From positions 351,092-415,091 of the forward strand of contig NZ_KE384561.1 in assembly GCF_000426725.1 (NCBI RefSeq): a DNA stretch of 64,000 nt, in the 5' to 3' direction. A model generated the notes under the pieces. It was not told the origin of the DNA and did not search any database. It saw only the letters and a list, made by a program, of their open reading frames with translations. How positions within the stretch are numbered: position 1 is the first letter of the stretch; every line of letters begins with the position of its first letter. The translations under genes were made by a program, and so were the position numbers. Below, one piece after another: positions 51,382-60,855 of the stretch. The stretch comes from Sporocytophaga myxococcoides DSM 11118 (GTDB taxonomy: Bacteria; Bacteroidota; Bacteroidia; Cytophagales; Cytophagaceae).

Positions 51382-53238
51382 ATGAAAACATATTATTGGT
51401 TTTTTTGCATTTTTTTAATACAATTTTCAAATCCCCCTTTAAAGGCAGAGAAGGTATTTTTATTGACTAATAAAATTGAAGAAAAAGGAATCAGAAATGA
51501 ATATCTGGGAGTATTTGAAGATAAGACAAGCAAACTTGATATAACAGCAATTACAAGTCCTGTATATGCCGATAGTTTTAGATATCAGACTTCCGATGCG
51601 GTAAACAGTAACAAAGCTTCTTCCTATTGGCTCAGATTTTCTGTGAAAAACCTGACGAAAAATGAAAAGAACTGGCTGATTGAATTATATGACCATAACA
51701 TAAATTATATCTCATTTTATGCTCCTGATGAAAATGGACATTATCAATTGACTCAGTCAGGTAATTTGATTTCATTTAACAAACGAATGTTTTTTCATAA
51801 AAATCCTGAATTTGAATTACGGATTCCCCAGAATCAAACCTTGACTTTTTACATTCGGATAAAATCGGAAAACGAAAACAATTTAAGTCCCCAAATCAGA
51901 TCTTATAAGAAATTCATATCCTATGCTCTGGCAGAATACTATGTTTTAGGAATTTTTTATGGTATTTTAATTATGATGGCCTTGTATAATCTTCTGATGT
52001 ACATATCCATCAAAATGGGCATTTATCTTTATTATGTCTTTTATGTACTTTCATTCAGCCTCTATTCTATGTGTCAGAGTGGCTTCGCATTCCAGTATCT
52101 CTGGCCCGAAAATCCTGAATGGAATCTGTATGCCTTTAGTCTTGCTTTATATGGCATCATTACCTTCGCCCTGCTATTCATAAAAGGATTTTTAAATCTA
52201 AAAGAAACCCAACCTTTTTTTAACAAAGTAATAAACTTTGTAATAGTCATCAGAGGTTTGATATTATTATATGGTTTATTCTTCAACAGAAATATCTTAT
52301 ATGCTATTTACATTGATACTATTCCTTTTTTCCTGGCATATAAAATATCTCTTAGAAGTTATTTAAGAGGAAACAAAACTGCCTTTTTCTTGTGGGTTGC
52401 ATATACTAGCCTGTTTGCAGCATTTACAATAACAGCATTAGAAAACTATGGCTTTATCAAATCAACCATTTTCACTGTATATAGCCTGAATATTGGAATC
52501 ATTCTCGATATAATATTACTCTCCATGTCCCTGACAGACAGAATGGGCGCTGAAATCAAAATGAGGCAGGCTGCACAGAACAAGTCTATCGAAGAAATGA
52601 AAGAGAAAGAATTATTAAAGGACAAGATTAACAAAGAACTGGAAGAAAAAGTAGCACAACGAACAGAACAGCTTAAACAGGCATATGAAAGGCTTATCAA
52701 CCAGACTGAAGAAATCACGACGATGAACCTTCAGCTTGACCTTGCCAACAGGGCCCTGAAGAAAGACATGTCTGACATTGCCATGACCAGGATCATGAAA
52801 AACCAGGTGAATTTTGAAGAATTTGTTAAAGTATATCCTGATGAGCTTACCTGTTTCAGATATCTGGAAGAACTTAAAGGTCAATCCAAATTTCAATGCA
52901 AAAAATGTAATTCTAATAGTTGCGGCAAGGGCAAAGAGCAATTTGACAGACGTTGCAGCAAATGTGGTTACAATGAATCAGTCACTGCAAATACGATCTT
53001 TCACAAACTTAAATTTCCGATAGTAAAAGCATTTTACATCATGTATCTTGTTTCCAACAAACAAGATATCACTTCAGACGAATTATCCGAAATGCTATCT
53101 TTAAGAAAATCTACTTGCTCAAATTTCAAGAAAAAAATTAAGGACAGAATTAAAGTACTTGATAAAAAAGAATTTAGCGGATGGAATTCCCTTGTAGTGG
53201 ACAGCACAATAGAAAGCATCACTCACACTACTGATTAA
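51382..53238 (+). CDS. 7TM-DISM receptor fused to an IS1595-type transposase zinc-ribbon/HTH domain
   Basis: A 618-residue chimeric protein. Residues 1-22 are a signal peptide; 30-170 form the periplasmic 7TMR-DISMED2 sensory domain (SYWLRFSVKNLTKNEKNWLIEL); about 180-385 carry the seven-helix 7TM-DISM region; 395-465 form a coiled coil (EEKVAQRTEQLKQAYERL). From about 477 the sequence changes to the N-terminal part of an IS1595-type transposase: FEEFVKVYPDELTCFRYLEEL, a zinc ribbon with CKKC (506, 509) and CSKC (525, 528), TANTIFHKLKFPIVKAFYIMYLVS and a helix-turn-helix to about 590. No DDE catalytic domain follows, so DNA binding without transposition is expected. Both parts fit their families well. 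Confidence 0.82.
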   Translation: MKTYYWFFCIFLIQFSNPPLKAEKVFLLTNKIEEKGIRNEYLGVFEDKTSKLDITAITSPVYADSFRYQTSDAVNSNKASSYWLRFSVKNLTKNEKNWLIELYDHNINYISFYAPDENGHYQLTQSGNLISFNKRMFFHKNPEFELRIPQNQTLTFYIRIKSENENNLSPQIRSYKKFISYALAEYYVLGIFYGILIMMALYNLLMYISIKMGIYLYYVFYVLSFSLYSMCQSGFAFQYLWPENPEWNLYAFSLALYGIITFALLFIKGFLNLKETQPFFNKVINFVIVIRGLILLYGLFFNRNILYAIYIDTIPFFLAYKISLRSYLRGNKTAFFLWVAYTSLFAAFTITALENYGFIKSTIFTVYSLNIGIILDIILLSMSLTDRMGAEIKMRQAAQNKSIEEMKEKELLKDKINKELEEKVAQRTEQLKQAYERLINQTEEITTMNLQLDLANRALKKDMSDIAMTRIMKNQVNFEEFVKVYPDELTCFRYLEELKGQSKFQCKKCNSNSCGKGKEQFDRRCSKCGYNESVTANTIFHKLKFPIVKAFYIMYLVSNKQDITSDELSEMLSLRKSTCSNFKKKIKDRIKVLDKKEFSGWNSLVVDSTIESITHTTD

Positions 53239-53351
53239 GTGTTTCTTATCACTTCCATCATTGTATTCCTTCCCAATGAATTTCTCTGAATAGTCAATTA
53301 AGAATAATATTCAGGTAATTACAGATAGAATCATATTTATCTTAATCTACC

Positions 53352-53519
53352 TCAAAATATTTTTCGCAATACGAATATAATGAGAACTATCACCAAAGCT
53401 ACAATAACGAACCCTGTCCATACACCTGCCTTGAAAATCCCTTCTATCGCCTCACACCCTGAAAGAAATAATACAAAGAATATCAGAGTATAGATTCTAC
53501 CAATTACTGCACTTTTCAT
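53352..53519 (-). CDS. Small membrane lipoprotein of 55 residues
   Basis: An ATG at 53517-53519 opens 55 codons ending in TGA at 53352-53354. The product begins MKSAVIGRIYTLIFFVLFLS with lipobox LSGC (Cys22), then EAIEGIFKAGVWTGFVIVAL and a hydrophobic helix ending VLRKIF. This GC-E-x-I-x-G-I-FKAG-x-WTG pattern is a common short Bacteroidota lipoprotein. A strong Shine-Dalgarno, AAGGAGGGGT, sits directly before the ATG. Flanking non-coding stretches (53239-53351 and 53520-53762) hold nothing else. Confidence 0.78.
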   Translation of the reverse strand: MKSAVIGRIYTLIFFVLFLSGCEAIEGIFKAGVWTGFVIVALVIVLIIFVLRKIF

Positions 53520-53762
53520 AACCCCTCCTTTTTTAAATTCTTACTATTAAAACATAACAATCAGCATATTGGTGCAACGTGAACATTTGGCGTTCCGGCT
53601 AAAATTTACTACTAACTCTTTCAAAAAATAAACACTTCACAATAAACTGTTTTACAATATTTTAATATAAATTTAAAATTCAATTACCTAAATTTTATCC
53701 TTTTTTTAACGGAAAGATTTTCCACTCGTAATTGAATTAAACAATCCGGATATAAGATACTT

Positions 53763-56141
53763 ATGGAACTTTTAATTTTTATTGGACTACTGATAATCAT
53801 CATATTGCTAATCAGGCAGAACAGTTTAGTCGATAGTAAACTCAATGAATTGTCAAAAAAAATTGATGGTCTGAAAAATGAAATTAAAAAACTTTCAGTC
53901 ACTGAACCTAGGCCTTCTAAGTCTGCTGAGAAGAAAGACGAATCGATATTATCACAAATACTTAATCTTGACAACCCTAAACAGGAGCCCGTTAAGATTA
54001 CCGAACCCAAAATTGAATCCCAAGCTAAGGAACAAGAACCTGTAAAAAAACAAGTTCCTGTCCTATCTCCTGCAAAAGCCGTTTCTTCTGCAAAACCAAA
54101 AGAGAAAAAACCTACCTTCTTTGAAAGAAATCCGGACATTGAAAAATTTATCGGTGAAAATCTCATCAATAAAATTGGTATTGCCATACTAGTTTTAGGA
54201 ATTGGATTTTTTGTAAAATATGCAATAGACCAAAACTGGATACATGAAATCGGTAGAGTATTTATAGGAATACTTTGTGGAGGAATATTGCTAGGACTTG
54301 CACATAAAATGCGTAAGACATTTGCAGCCTTCAGCTCCGTACTGATAGGCGGAGGAATGTCTATATTTTACTTCACCATATCAATAGCATTCCATGAGTA
54401 CAATTTATTCAGCCAGACAGCAGCATTCCTGATAATGGTTGTGATAACGGGATTTTCAGTACTATTTTCAATAACCTATAACAGAAAAGAACTAGCAGTA
54501 CTTGCTATTATAGGAGGCTTTGCTTCTCCCTTCATGGTAAGCACAGGAGAAGGTAATTACATCATCCTTTTCACCTATATCATCACGTTAAATACCGGCA
54601 TGCTGGTTTTGGCTTATTTTAAAGGCTGGAAGATTCTGAATATTATCTCTTACCTCTTCACTATAGTGCTTTATGGAGGCTGGCTGATAACCAAAGTAAA
54701 AGGTATTCCTGACGCGCCGTATACCGGCGCCATGGTATTTGCCACACTCTTTTATCTGATATTCTTCCTTATGAATATCATTAATAATATAAAAGAAAAT
54801 AAAAAATTCGCAGCAATAGATATCAGTATCTTATTGAGCAATACATTCCTTTATTACACAGCTGGTATGATCATACTTGCCAATATTAAAGGAGGAATGT
54901 TCCAGGGATTATTCACAGCAGTGATCGCAATTTTCAATTTTATTTTTGCATTCACATTGTATAAAACCAAAAAAGCCGACACTAACCTTATTTATTTACT
55001 TATAGGTCTTGTCCTTACATTCCTAAGTCTTGCTGCTCCTGTTCAGTTGGAAGGGAACTATATTACACTATTCTGGTCTGCTGAAGCAGTGCTTCTGTTA
55101 TGGCTATCTCAAAAATCGGGGATAACACTTATTAAAGTAGGATCTTTAGCTGTAACTGTTCTTATGCTTGTAAGTCTGATAATGGACTGGATAAGCATCT
55201 ATGACCGAAATTTTTCTGAAACAATCATTTTAAACAAAGGATTTATCACAAGTATTATAGCTCTTACTTCTCTAATCCTTACAAGATTATTACTAAAGAA
55301 AGAAACTGCGACAAGTATAATTTTCCTTCCGGTTAAATATTATGACAAAGCACTGGGCACTATATTTCTGACTTTATTATATTTTGCAGGTTTCCTTGAA
55401 CTTCATTATCAATTATTAAACCACATATCAATTGGCAGCTTGAGGGCTATCATTACCGGGAGCTATAATTTCATGTTTGTACTTTCCCTCTTGCTATTAG
55501 ACCAAAAAGACACATCAAGGGTATCGATGATCAGGACACTCGTTCTGGGATTATTGTCAAGCATCTTCTACATGACTTATTATCATCAAGAAATCATCAA
55601 ACTGAGAGAAGCGTATCTGATAGCTCAAAGTACAACTTTCCTCAGCTTTACTTACCAATACATTGACACATTGCTGTTCACAGGCATATTAGTTTTAATG
55701 TACCGAAAAGTCAAATCTGTGTTTGGCTTTAAAGTGATTACTGGAAAGCTCTTCCTATGGTATCTTTCATTTGTTGCACTTTTCATTCTAAGCAGTGAAC
55801 TGGACCATGTTGTACTTTTCATTTTCTATAAAGAAATGCAAGGAGCGAGCTATATAATCAGTCAGAACCACAAAATAGGATATCCTATCCTGTGGGGCTT
55901 GAGCTCCCTTGTATTTATGGTTCTTGGGATGAAGAAAAAAAGAAAGGAACTCCGTATTATTTCTCTGACAACATTCTTTATCACTCTGCTTAAGTTATTT
56001 ATATTCGACTTAAGAGGTATTTCAGAAGGAGGGAAAATTGCCTCATTTATCTGTCTGGGAGTTCTATTATTAGTAATTTCATTTATGTATCAAAAGCTTA
56101 AAAAGCTAATCATAGATGATGAAACAACTATTGCTTCATAA
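53763..56141 (+). CDS. DUF2339 polytopic membrane protein
   Basis: A 792-residue protein: an N-terminal anchor, a charged coiled/linker segment (residues 20-130, with a Pro/Lys/Glu-rich stretch) and about two dozen hydrophobic helices. The block NLINKIGIAILVLGIGFFVKYAIDQNWI (from about 135) is the DUF2339 signature. Function unknown; in Bacteroidota it pairs with DUF3999 proteins, as here with a 6-bp gap, suggesting one complex or pathway at the inner membrane. The start ATG directly opens the anchor helix. Confidence 0.87.
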   Translation: MELLIFIGLLIIIILLIRQNSLVDSKLNELSKKIDGLKNEIKKLSVTEPRPSKSAEKKDESILSQILNLDNPKQEPVKITEPKIESQAKEQEPVKKQVPVLSPAKAVSSAKPKEKKPTFFERNPDIEKFIGENLINKIGIAILVLGIGFFVKYAIDQNWIHEIGRVFIGILCGGILLGLAHKMRKTFAAFSSVLIGGGMSIFYFTISIAFHEYNLFSQTAAFLIMVVITGFSVLFSITYNRKELAVLAIIGGFASPFMVSTGEGNYIILFTYIITLNTGMLVLAYFKGWKILNIISYLFTIVLYGGWLITKVKGIPDAPYTGAMVFATLFYLIFFLMNIINNIKENKKFAAIDISILLSNTFLYYTAGMIILANIKGGMFQGLFTAVIAIFNFIFAFTLYKTKKADTNLIYLLIGLVLTFLSLAAPVQLEGNYITLFWSAEAVLLLWLSQKSGITLIKVGSLAVTVLMLVSLIMDWISIYDRNFSETIILNKGFITSIIALTSLILTRLLLKKETATSIIFLPVKYYDKALGTIFLTLLYFAGFLELHYQLLNHISIGSLRAIITGSYNFMFVLSLLLLDQKDTSRVSMIRTLVLGLLSSIFYMTYYHQEIIKLREAYLIAQSTTFLSFTYQYIDTLLFTGILVLMYRKVKSVFGFKVITGKLFLWYLSFVALFILSSELDHVVLFIFYKEMQGASYIISQNHKIGYPILWGLSSLVFMVLGMKKKRKELRIISLTTFFITLLKLFIFDLRGISEGGKIASFICLGVLLLVISFMYQKLKKLIIDDETTIAS

Positions 56142-56147
56142 TTAAAT

Positions 56148-57380
56148 ATGAAAAAATTATTTTTGTATAACATACTATTCTTCTTTATTGCTACATGCTC
56201 TTATGGACAAGCATTTAAGAAGAAGGCTTTATTAAGTAAAGTAAACGAAAGCAGGTTCTATAAAATTCCGATAACTCCTGATATCGTGACTCATCTTAAT
56301 GATGATCTTTCGGATATAAGAATTTATGATAATACCCAAAAGGAGATTCCTTATATTTTAAGCAGAGAAGTACCTCTTCAGGTACATCAGATATTCAAAG
56401 AATACAACATCAAAGAATTCAGATCACAATCAAAATGTTGTTCCAGACTGATACTTCAGAATGCTGCAAAAAACAAAATTGATAACATTAGCCTGATCAT
56501 TAAAAATTCTGATGTAAGGAAGAATGCAAAGCTTAGCGGTAGCAGTGACAATAAACACTGGTATATCATCAAGAACGACTATTATCTTGAATCCTATCCA
56601 TCACTGAATAATACTTCAGAAGTTAAACTTCTTAACTTTCCTTTGTTAGATTATGAGTACTACATGCTTGAAATCGGAGATTCAGGTAGCGCTCCTCTTA
56701 ACATATTAAAAGCTGGATATTATGACACCTATATAGAAAAAGGAAAGTTTACAGAACTTCCCAAGGCCCATGTACATAGGAAAGACAGCTCTGATAAGAA
56801 AAGTTATATTTCTATCTCTTTTCCTTCAGCTCAGTTGATAGATAAAGTAAAAATTGCTGCATTAGAGCCTCATTATTACTTCAGAAACGCGGCAATATGC
56901 ACCACCTATTACGAAAAAGGAAAGAAACATTATAACACTATCACTACTACTACTCTCCGCTCAAACAGCGATAACACCATTGAATTGGACCATCTGAAAG
57001 TTAAAGATTTCCAACTGATTATTGATAACCAAGACAACCAGCCATTAAAAATAAAAAGCATAGAAAGCTATCAACTTGTATATTACATGACTGCTATGCT
57101 TGAGAGAGGAAAATCGTATACAATTCAATTCGGAGATAAAAATTTATCTTATCCTCAATATGATCTAGGTTATTTTAAAGACAGCATTCCGGAAAATCTG
57201 AGTATTATAAAAGCCGGAGCCATCCTTGATATTCCCCAACAAATCGAAAAACCTGAGAAAACATTTTTCTCTTCAATGCTTTGGGTCTGGATTTCCATAT
57301 TTCTTATAATGTCAGGTCTTGGGTATATGTCTTATAAAATGATAAAAGAAATGAAAACCAAGCAAACGACTGACACCTAA
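56148..57380 (+). CDS. DUF3999-like periplasmic protein with C-terminal membrane helix
   Basis: A 410-residue protein with a signal peptide ending SYGQA, a long beta-rich periplasmic region (FYKIPITPDIVTHLNDDLSDIRIYDN, IPYILSREVP, LSGSSDNKHWYII) and a C-terminal transmembrane helix near 378-398. The pattern fits DUF3999, and the 6-bp spacing from the DUF2339 gene, its usual partner, supports that. Function unknown. Confidence 0.78.
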   Translation: MKKLFLYNILFFFIATCSYGQAFKKKALLSKVNESRFYKIPITPDIVTHLNDDLSDIRIYDNTQKEIPYILSREVPLQVHQIFKEYNIKEFRSQSKCCSRLILQNAAKNKIDNISLIIKNSDVRKNAKLSGSSDNKHWYIIKNDYYLESYPSLNNTSEVKLLNFPLLDYEYYMLEIGDSGSAPLNILKAGYYDTYIEKGKFTELPKAHVHRKDSSDKKSYISISFPSAQLIDKVKIAALEPHYYFRNAAICTTYYEKGKKHYNTITTTTLRSNSDNTIELDHLKVKDFQLIIDNQDNQPLKIKSIESYQLVYYMTAMLERGKSYTIQFGDKNLSYPQYDLGYFKDSIPENLSIIKAGAILDIPQQIEKPEKTFFSSMLWVWISIFLIMSGLGYMSYKMIKEMKTKQTTDT

Positions 57381-57472
57381 TGTCATCTATTCTGAAAATA
57401 CAATATATATGAAGTTGATTTTATATTTTTCCCAAAAATATTATCTTCAATCTAATCGTTACTCCCTAAAAT

Positions 57473-59569
57473 ATGCACCTAATGACAAGACCAATCAACA
57501 TCCTTATTTTGCTATTTTTAATTATAACAAGAACTTCTTTGGCACAGACAGCAGGGATAGTAGAAGAAGATCATTTTGACAATAACGAAACAGGATGGCG
57601 GCTTCCTAATGGACCAACAGATCAATCAGATATTAGAGGTGGCAAATTGGTATGGCAACACAACGACCCTGCTGGCGGTAGCATCAATAACTACTTTAAT
57701 CTGCTCAATACCTCAGCAAACTTTTCAGCAGAAGCCAAATTTGGTATACGAAAGCCCGGAAGCGAATATGGTCTCATGATTGGTACAGATCAGGAGAACG
57801 CTTTATACTTCAATGTCAAAAACCTTCAATACCGAATACTTGAAGTCAAAAAAGGAAAGCCCACCCTTATCAAGGAATTTACTACCTCATTAAAAATAAA
57901 GGTTGATAATAACATCTTAAAAATAGAGAAGAGTGGCTCTACCGTCCGTTTTCTTGCAAATGACCATGTGCTGACTGAGATCAATTATCCAGCTCTTACA
58001 GGGAAAGCTGTAGGCTTTGCAGCATGGGGAACATCCTCTTTTGATGTGGATGATTTTTTCATCAAAGGAACAAAACTTAAAATCAATACTGCCCCTAATC
58101 TAAGCTATAGCTCTCCTGCTGAAAATCTTGGAGCTGGTGTAAACACTGCGTATGGTGAGTTAACACCAGTTGTGACACCTGATGGTAACGGATTATATTT
58201 CACAAGAAACTATTCGCCTGAGAACAAAGGTGGTGCAGGTGATTACCAGGACGTGTATTATTCAAGCTTTCAAAATGGTAAATGGGGCAAAGCTGTAAAT
58301 GTGGGAGTTCCTATTAATAACGACGGTCCAAATGCTGTATCTTCCGTAAGCCCAGACGGCAATACTGTTCTGTTGATGAATACTTACGACTCCAAAGGTG
58401 CAGCCCAGGGAATGGGATTATCCATGTCAAATAAAACCAAAAATGGATGGAGTATGCCTACCAGAGTCAACGTAAGAAATTATTACAACAAAAGTACCTT
58501 CAACGAATATTTTTTAAGTAGTGATAAGAAAGTATTGCTAATGGCTCTGCAAAGAGATGAAACTTATGGATCAAGAGATATTTATGTTTCATTTCTGGAA
58601 AACGACAATACCTGGTCTGTACCTAAAAACATTGGTTCAGTTGTAAACACACCAGGTACGGAACTATCGCCCTTCCTGGCAGCAGACGGTGTTACTTTGT
58701 ACTTCAGCAGCACAGGACACCCGGGATATGGGAAGAATGATATATTCGTATCAAGAAGACTTGACAATACCTGGACTAACTGGTCTGTTCCACAAAATAT
58801 AGGTTTGCCTGTAAATTCAAAAGGCATGGATGCTTATTACAGCATTCCTGCATCCGGCGAGTATGCTTATTTTATTTCTGAAGAAAAAGCAACAGGTAAA
58901 AGTGACATCTTCAGAATAAAGCTTCCAGGCCCTGTAAAGCCTAACCCACTGATACTTATTTATGGAAAGGTGCTTAACAGCAAGACCAAGGAACCTATTG
59001 AAACCGGTATTACATACAGAGATCTTGACGACGATAAGGAAGCTGGTATAGCAAGCTCAGATCCACATAATGGAGATTATAAAATAGCATTGCCATATAA
59101 TCAGGTTTATTCCTTTTTTGCCGAACATCCCGGTTTTTATTCAGTGCGTGACACCATCAGCGTCCCTAACATCAGTGAGTATATGGAGATAGAGCGTAAT
59201 ATCTATCTTACTCCACTTGAAGTTGGTGAAGACATTCCATTGAAAAACGTCTTCTTCGTAAGAAGCGAACCAAAGTTACTGCCAATATCTTACCCTGAGT
59301 TAAATAGACTTGCAAATCTGCTTATTGAAAATCCAACGATAGAGATTGAACTTTCCGGACATACAGACAATATGGGTGATCCGGATAAAAATGTAACGCT
59401 TTCAGAACAAAGGGTTGAAACTGTGAAAAATTATCTTATTTCAAAAGGTATTTCAGGAGACCGAATATCAGGGAAAGGTTACGGAGGTGCCAAGCCTATA
59501 GCAGACAATACAAAGGAGGAAACCCGAAAATTGAACAGAAGAGTTGAGTTTAAAATTGTTAAGTTTTAA
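57473..59569 (+). CDS. PD40-repeat OmpA-family outer-membrane protein
   Basis: A 698-residue exported protein with several modules: signal peptide (to LAQ), a LamG/concanavalin-like beta domain (about 25-200), WD40-like PD40 beta-propeller repeats (for example LTPVVTPDGNGLYFTRN, SSVSPDGNTVLLMN, LSPFLAADGVTLYFSS), a carboxypeptidase-regulatory-like domain (KVLNSKTKEPIETGITY) and a C-terminal OmpA domain (IEIELSGHTDNMGDPDKN, LSEQRVETVKNYLISKGI, RKLNRRVEFKIVKF) that binds peptidoglycan. Such proteins anchor the outer membrane and often serve in gliding or secretion assemblies; no such partner is adjacent. An ATG at 57482 (MTRPIN) is an alternative start. Confidence 0.88.
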   Translation: MHLMTRPINILILLFLIITRTSLAQTAGIVEEDHFDNNETGWRLPNGPTDQSDIRGGKLVWQHNDPAGGSINNYFNLLNTSANFSAEAKFGIRKPGSEYGLMIGTDQENALYFNVKNLQYRILEVKKGKPTLIKEFTTSLKIKVDNNILKIEKSGSTVRFLANDHVLTEINYPALTGKAVGFAAWGTSSFDVDDFFIKGTKLKINTAPNLSYSSPAENLGAGVNTAYGELTPVVTPDGNGLYFTRNYSPENKGGAGDYQDVYYSSFQNGKWGKAVNVGVPINNDGPNAVSSVSPDGNTVLLMNTYDSKGAAQGMGLSMSNKTKNGWSMPTRVNVRNYYNKSTFNEYFLSSDKKVLLMALQRDETYGSRDIYVSFLENDNTWSVPKNIGSVVNTPGTELSPFLAADGVTLYFSSTGHPGYGKNDIFVSRRLDNTWTNWSVPQNIGLPVNSKGMDAYYSIPASGEYAYFISEEKATGKSDIFRIKLPGPVKPNPLILIYGKVLNSKTKEPIETGITYRDLDDDKEAGIASSDPHNGDYKIALPYNQVYSFFAEHPGFYSVRDTISVPNISEYMEIERNIYLTPLEVGEDIPLKNVFFVRSEPKLLPISYPELNRLANLLIENPTIEIELSGHTDNMGDPDKNVTLSEQRVETVKNYLISKGISGDRISGKGYGGAKPIADNTKEETRKLNRRVEFKIVKF

Positions 59570-59596
59570 ATAAGGACAAAGCGAAAAGTGGAACAT

Positions 59597-59650
59597 TCTA
59601 ACTTTAAACTTTAAGCTTTCAGCTTTAAGCCTATCTGTAAACTTTTAGCT
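59597..59650. repeat. Degenerate CTTTAA/CTTTCA short repeats
   Basis: The spacer holds overlapping variants of CTTTAA, such as AACTTTAAACTTTAAGC, CTTTCAGC and CTTTAAGCC. This low-complexity pattern is common in AT-rich Bacteroidota spacers; function not evident. Confidence 0.3.
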
Positions 59651-59671
59651 TCAAATTCATTGTTACTTTTT

Positions 59672-60775
59672 ATGAAGAAGGACCAAAAGGAAAGAGATAT
59701 GATAAATGAACTATTTGAGAAGTTAAAGGATATCAGATCTGACGTCTGTGTTACGATTATTTTAAATACGCATCGAACACACCCTGATAATAAAAAAGAT
59801 CCCATCCAGCTTAAAAACCTTATTAATGAAGCAGAGGAAAGACTCTCTGCTTATAATGATAAAAAGCTAACCCAAAATATCATTGATAAATTAAATCAAC
59901 TTTCGGTAACCTTAAATCATAGCTACCATAACAAAGAAAGTCTGGTAATTTTCGCAAACAATGATATTTTGGAATACACTCGTTTACCAATACATGTAGA
60001 AGATAGAGTAATTATAGATAATACATTTGCCACAAGAGATCTTATAAGGGCTCTTCATGAACAAGTTTCATATTATATCCTAGTTTTGAGCCATCAGGAA
60101 GCACGATTAATAGAAGCTTTCAATGATCAGGAAATTAATGAGAACGTTTCACCGTTTCCGGTAATAAATGACTCTCCGTTCCCTGAAAGCAAGCATGCTG
60201 CATCGATGTCAAAAGGACAAGAAAATATTACAGAAGAGTTTTTCAATAAAGTTGACAAAGAGGTTCAGAAGGTTTTAATAAACAATCCTAAACCTCTGAT
60301 TTTGGCAACTGAAGAAAGAAACTATGTGCATTATATGAATGTTGCTGACAATAAATCTGCAATCTTAGGATATGTTACTATAGACAGGAATGAAGTAAAA
60401 CCAAATCAGATTATAGCAAAAGCATGGCCTACTGTAAATGAGTTCCATAAAAATACATCAAGGGAAAGAATCAATGAACTTAAATCTGCTGTAGGAACTG
60501 GTAAATTCTTCAGTGACATTACAGAAATCTGGAATGCCATAGATCAGGGAAGAGGAAAAACATTATACGTTCAAAAAGGCCTTTTTCAGCCAGGCATTGT
60601 TGATAATGACGGCATTAAGTTAAAAGATCATAGTGCTCTCCATGAACCCGATGTTATTGATGACCTTATTGATGAAATGATTGAGAAAAATATCAGTAAG
60701 GGAGGCGAAACCGTATTTGTTGAAGAGGATGATCTGGATAAATTTCAAGGACTAGCTCTTGTTACCAGGTATTAG
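59672..60775 (+). CDS. baeRF-like (archaeo-eukaryotic release factor-fold) protein
   Basis: A 367-residue cytoplasmic protein that resembles the bacterial eRF1-like baeRF family (type 3): the middle FEARDLIRALHEQVSYYILVLS-like segment (TRDLIRALHEQVSYYILVLSHQEARLIEAF) and the C-terminal IWNAIDQGRGKTLYVQKGLFQPG. Members lack a GGQ peptidyl-tRNA hydrolysis loop and their role is debated, with ribosome rescue or stress defence proposed. The ATG at 59672 is preferred to a TTG at 59660. No adjacent partner gene suggests a specific role. Confidence 0.68.
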   Translation: MKKDQKERDMINELFEKLKDIRSDVCVTIILNTHRTHPDNKKDPIQLKNLINEAEERLSAYNDKKLTQNIIDKLNQLSVTLNHSYHNKESLVIFANNDILEYTRLPIHVEDRVIIDNTFATRDLIRALHEQVSYYILVLSHQEARLIEAFNDQEINENVSPFPVINDSPFPESKHAASMSKGQENITEEFFNKVDKEVQKVLINNPKPLILATEERNYVHYMNVADNKSAILGYVTIDRNEVKPNQIIAKAWPTVNEFHKNTSRERINELKSAVGTGKFFSDITEIWNAIDQGRGKTLYVQKGLFQPGIVDNDGIKLKDHSALHEPDVIDDLIDEMIEKNISKGGETVFVEEDDLDKFQGLALVTRY

Positions 60776-60789
60776 ACTTTATTAAATGA

Positions 60790-60830
60790 AAGGAGAATAT
60801 AATTTCTGAATTGAACTTATATTCTCCCTT
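60790..60830. terminator. Hairpin between the baeRF-like and STAS-like genes
   Basis: GGAGAATATAA (60792-60802) pairs with TTATATTCTCC (60817-60827) in an 11-bp stem between convergent genes. The T-run is short, so termination strength is uncertain. Confidence 0.58.
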
Positions 60831-60855
60831 AACTTAACCATAGTTTCATTAGCTT

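Noticed and set aside
52615-52941. 108-codon minus-strand frame within the 7TM-zinc-ribbon gene
   Set aside because: Antisense to a coding region whose frame, motifs and cysteines are coherent.
51382-53238. Reading the 3' end as an insertion-sequence remnant or transposase pseudogene
   Set aside because: The frame is continuous with the receptor part, both zinc pairs and the HTH are intact, and there are no terminal inverted repeats or target duplications visible.
53684-54187. 167-codon minus-strand open frame
   Set aside because: It is antisense to the DUF2339 gene, with a Phe/Ser-rich composition expected from reverse translation of its charged linker.
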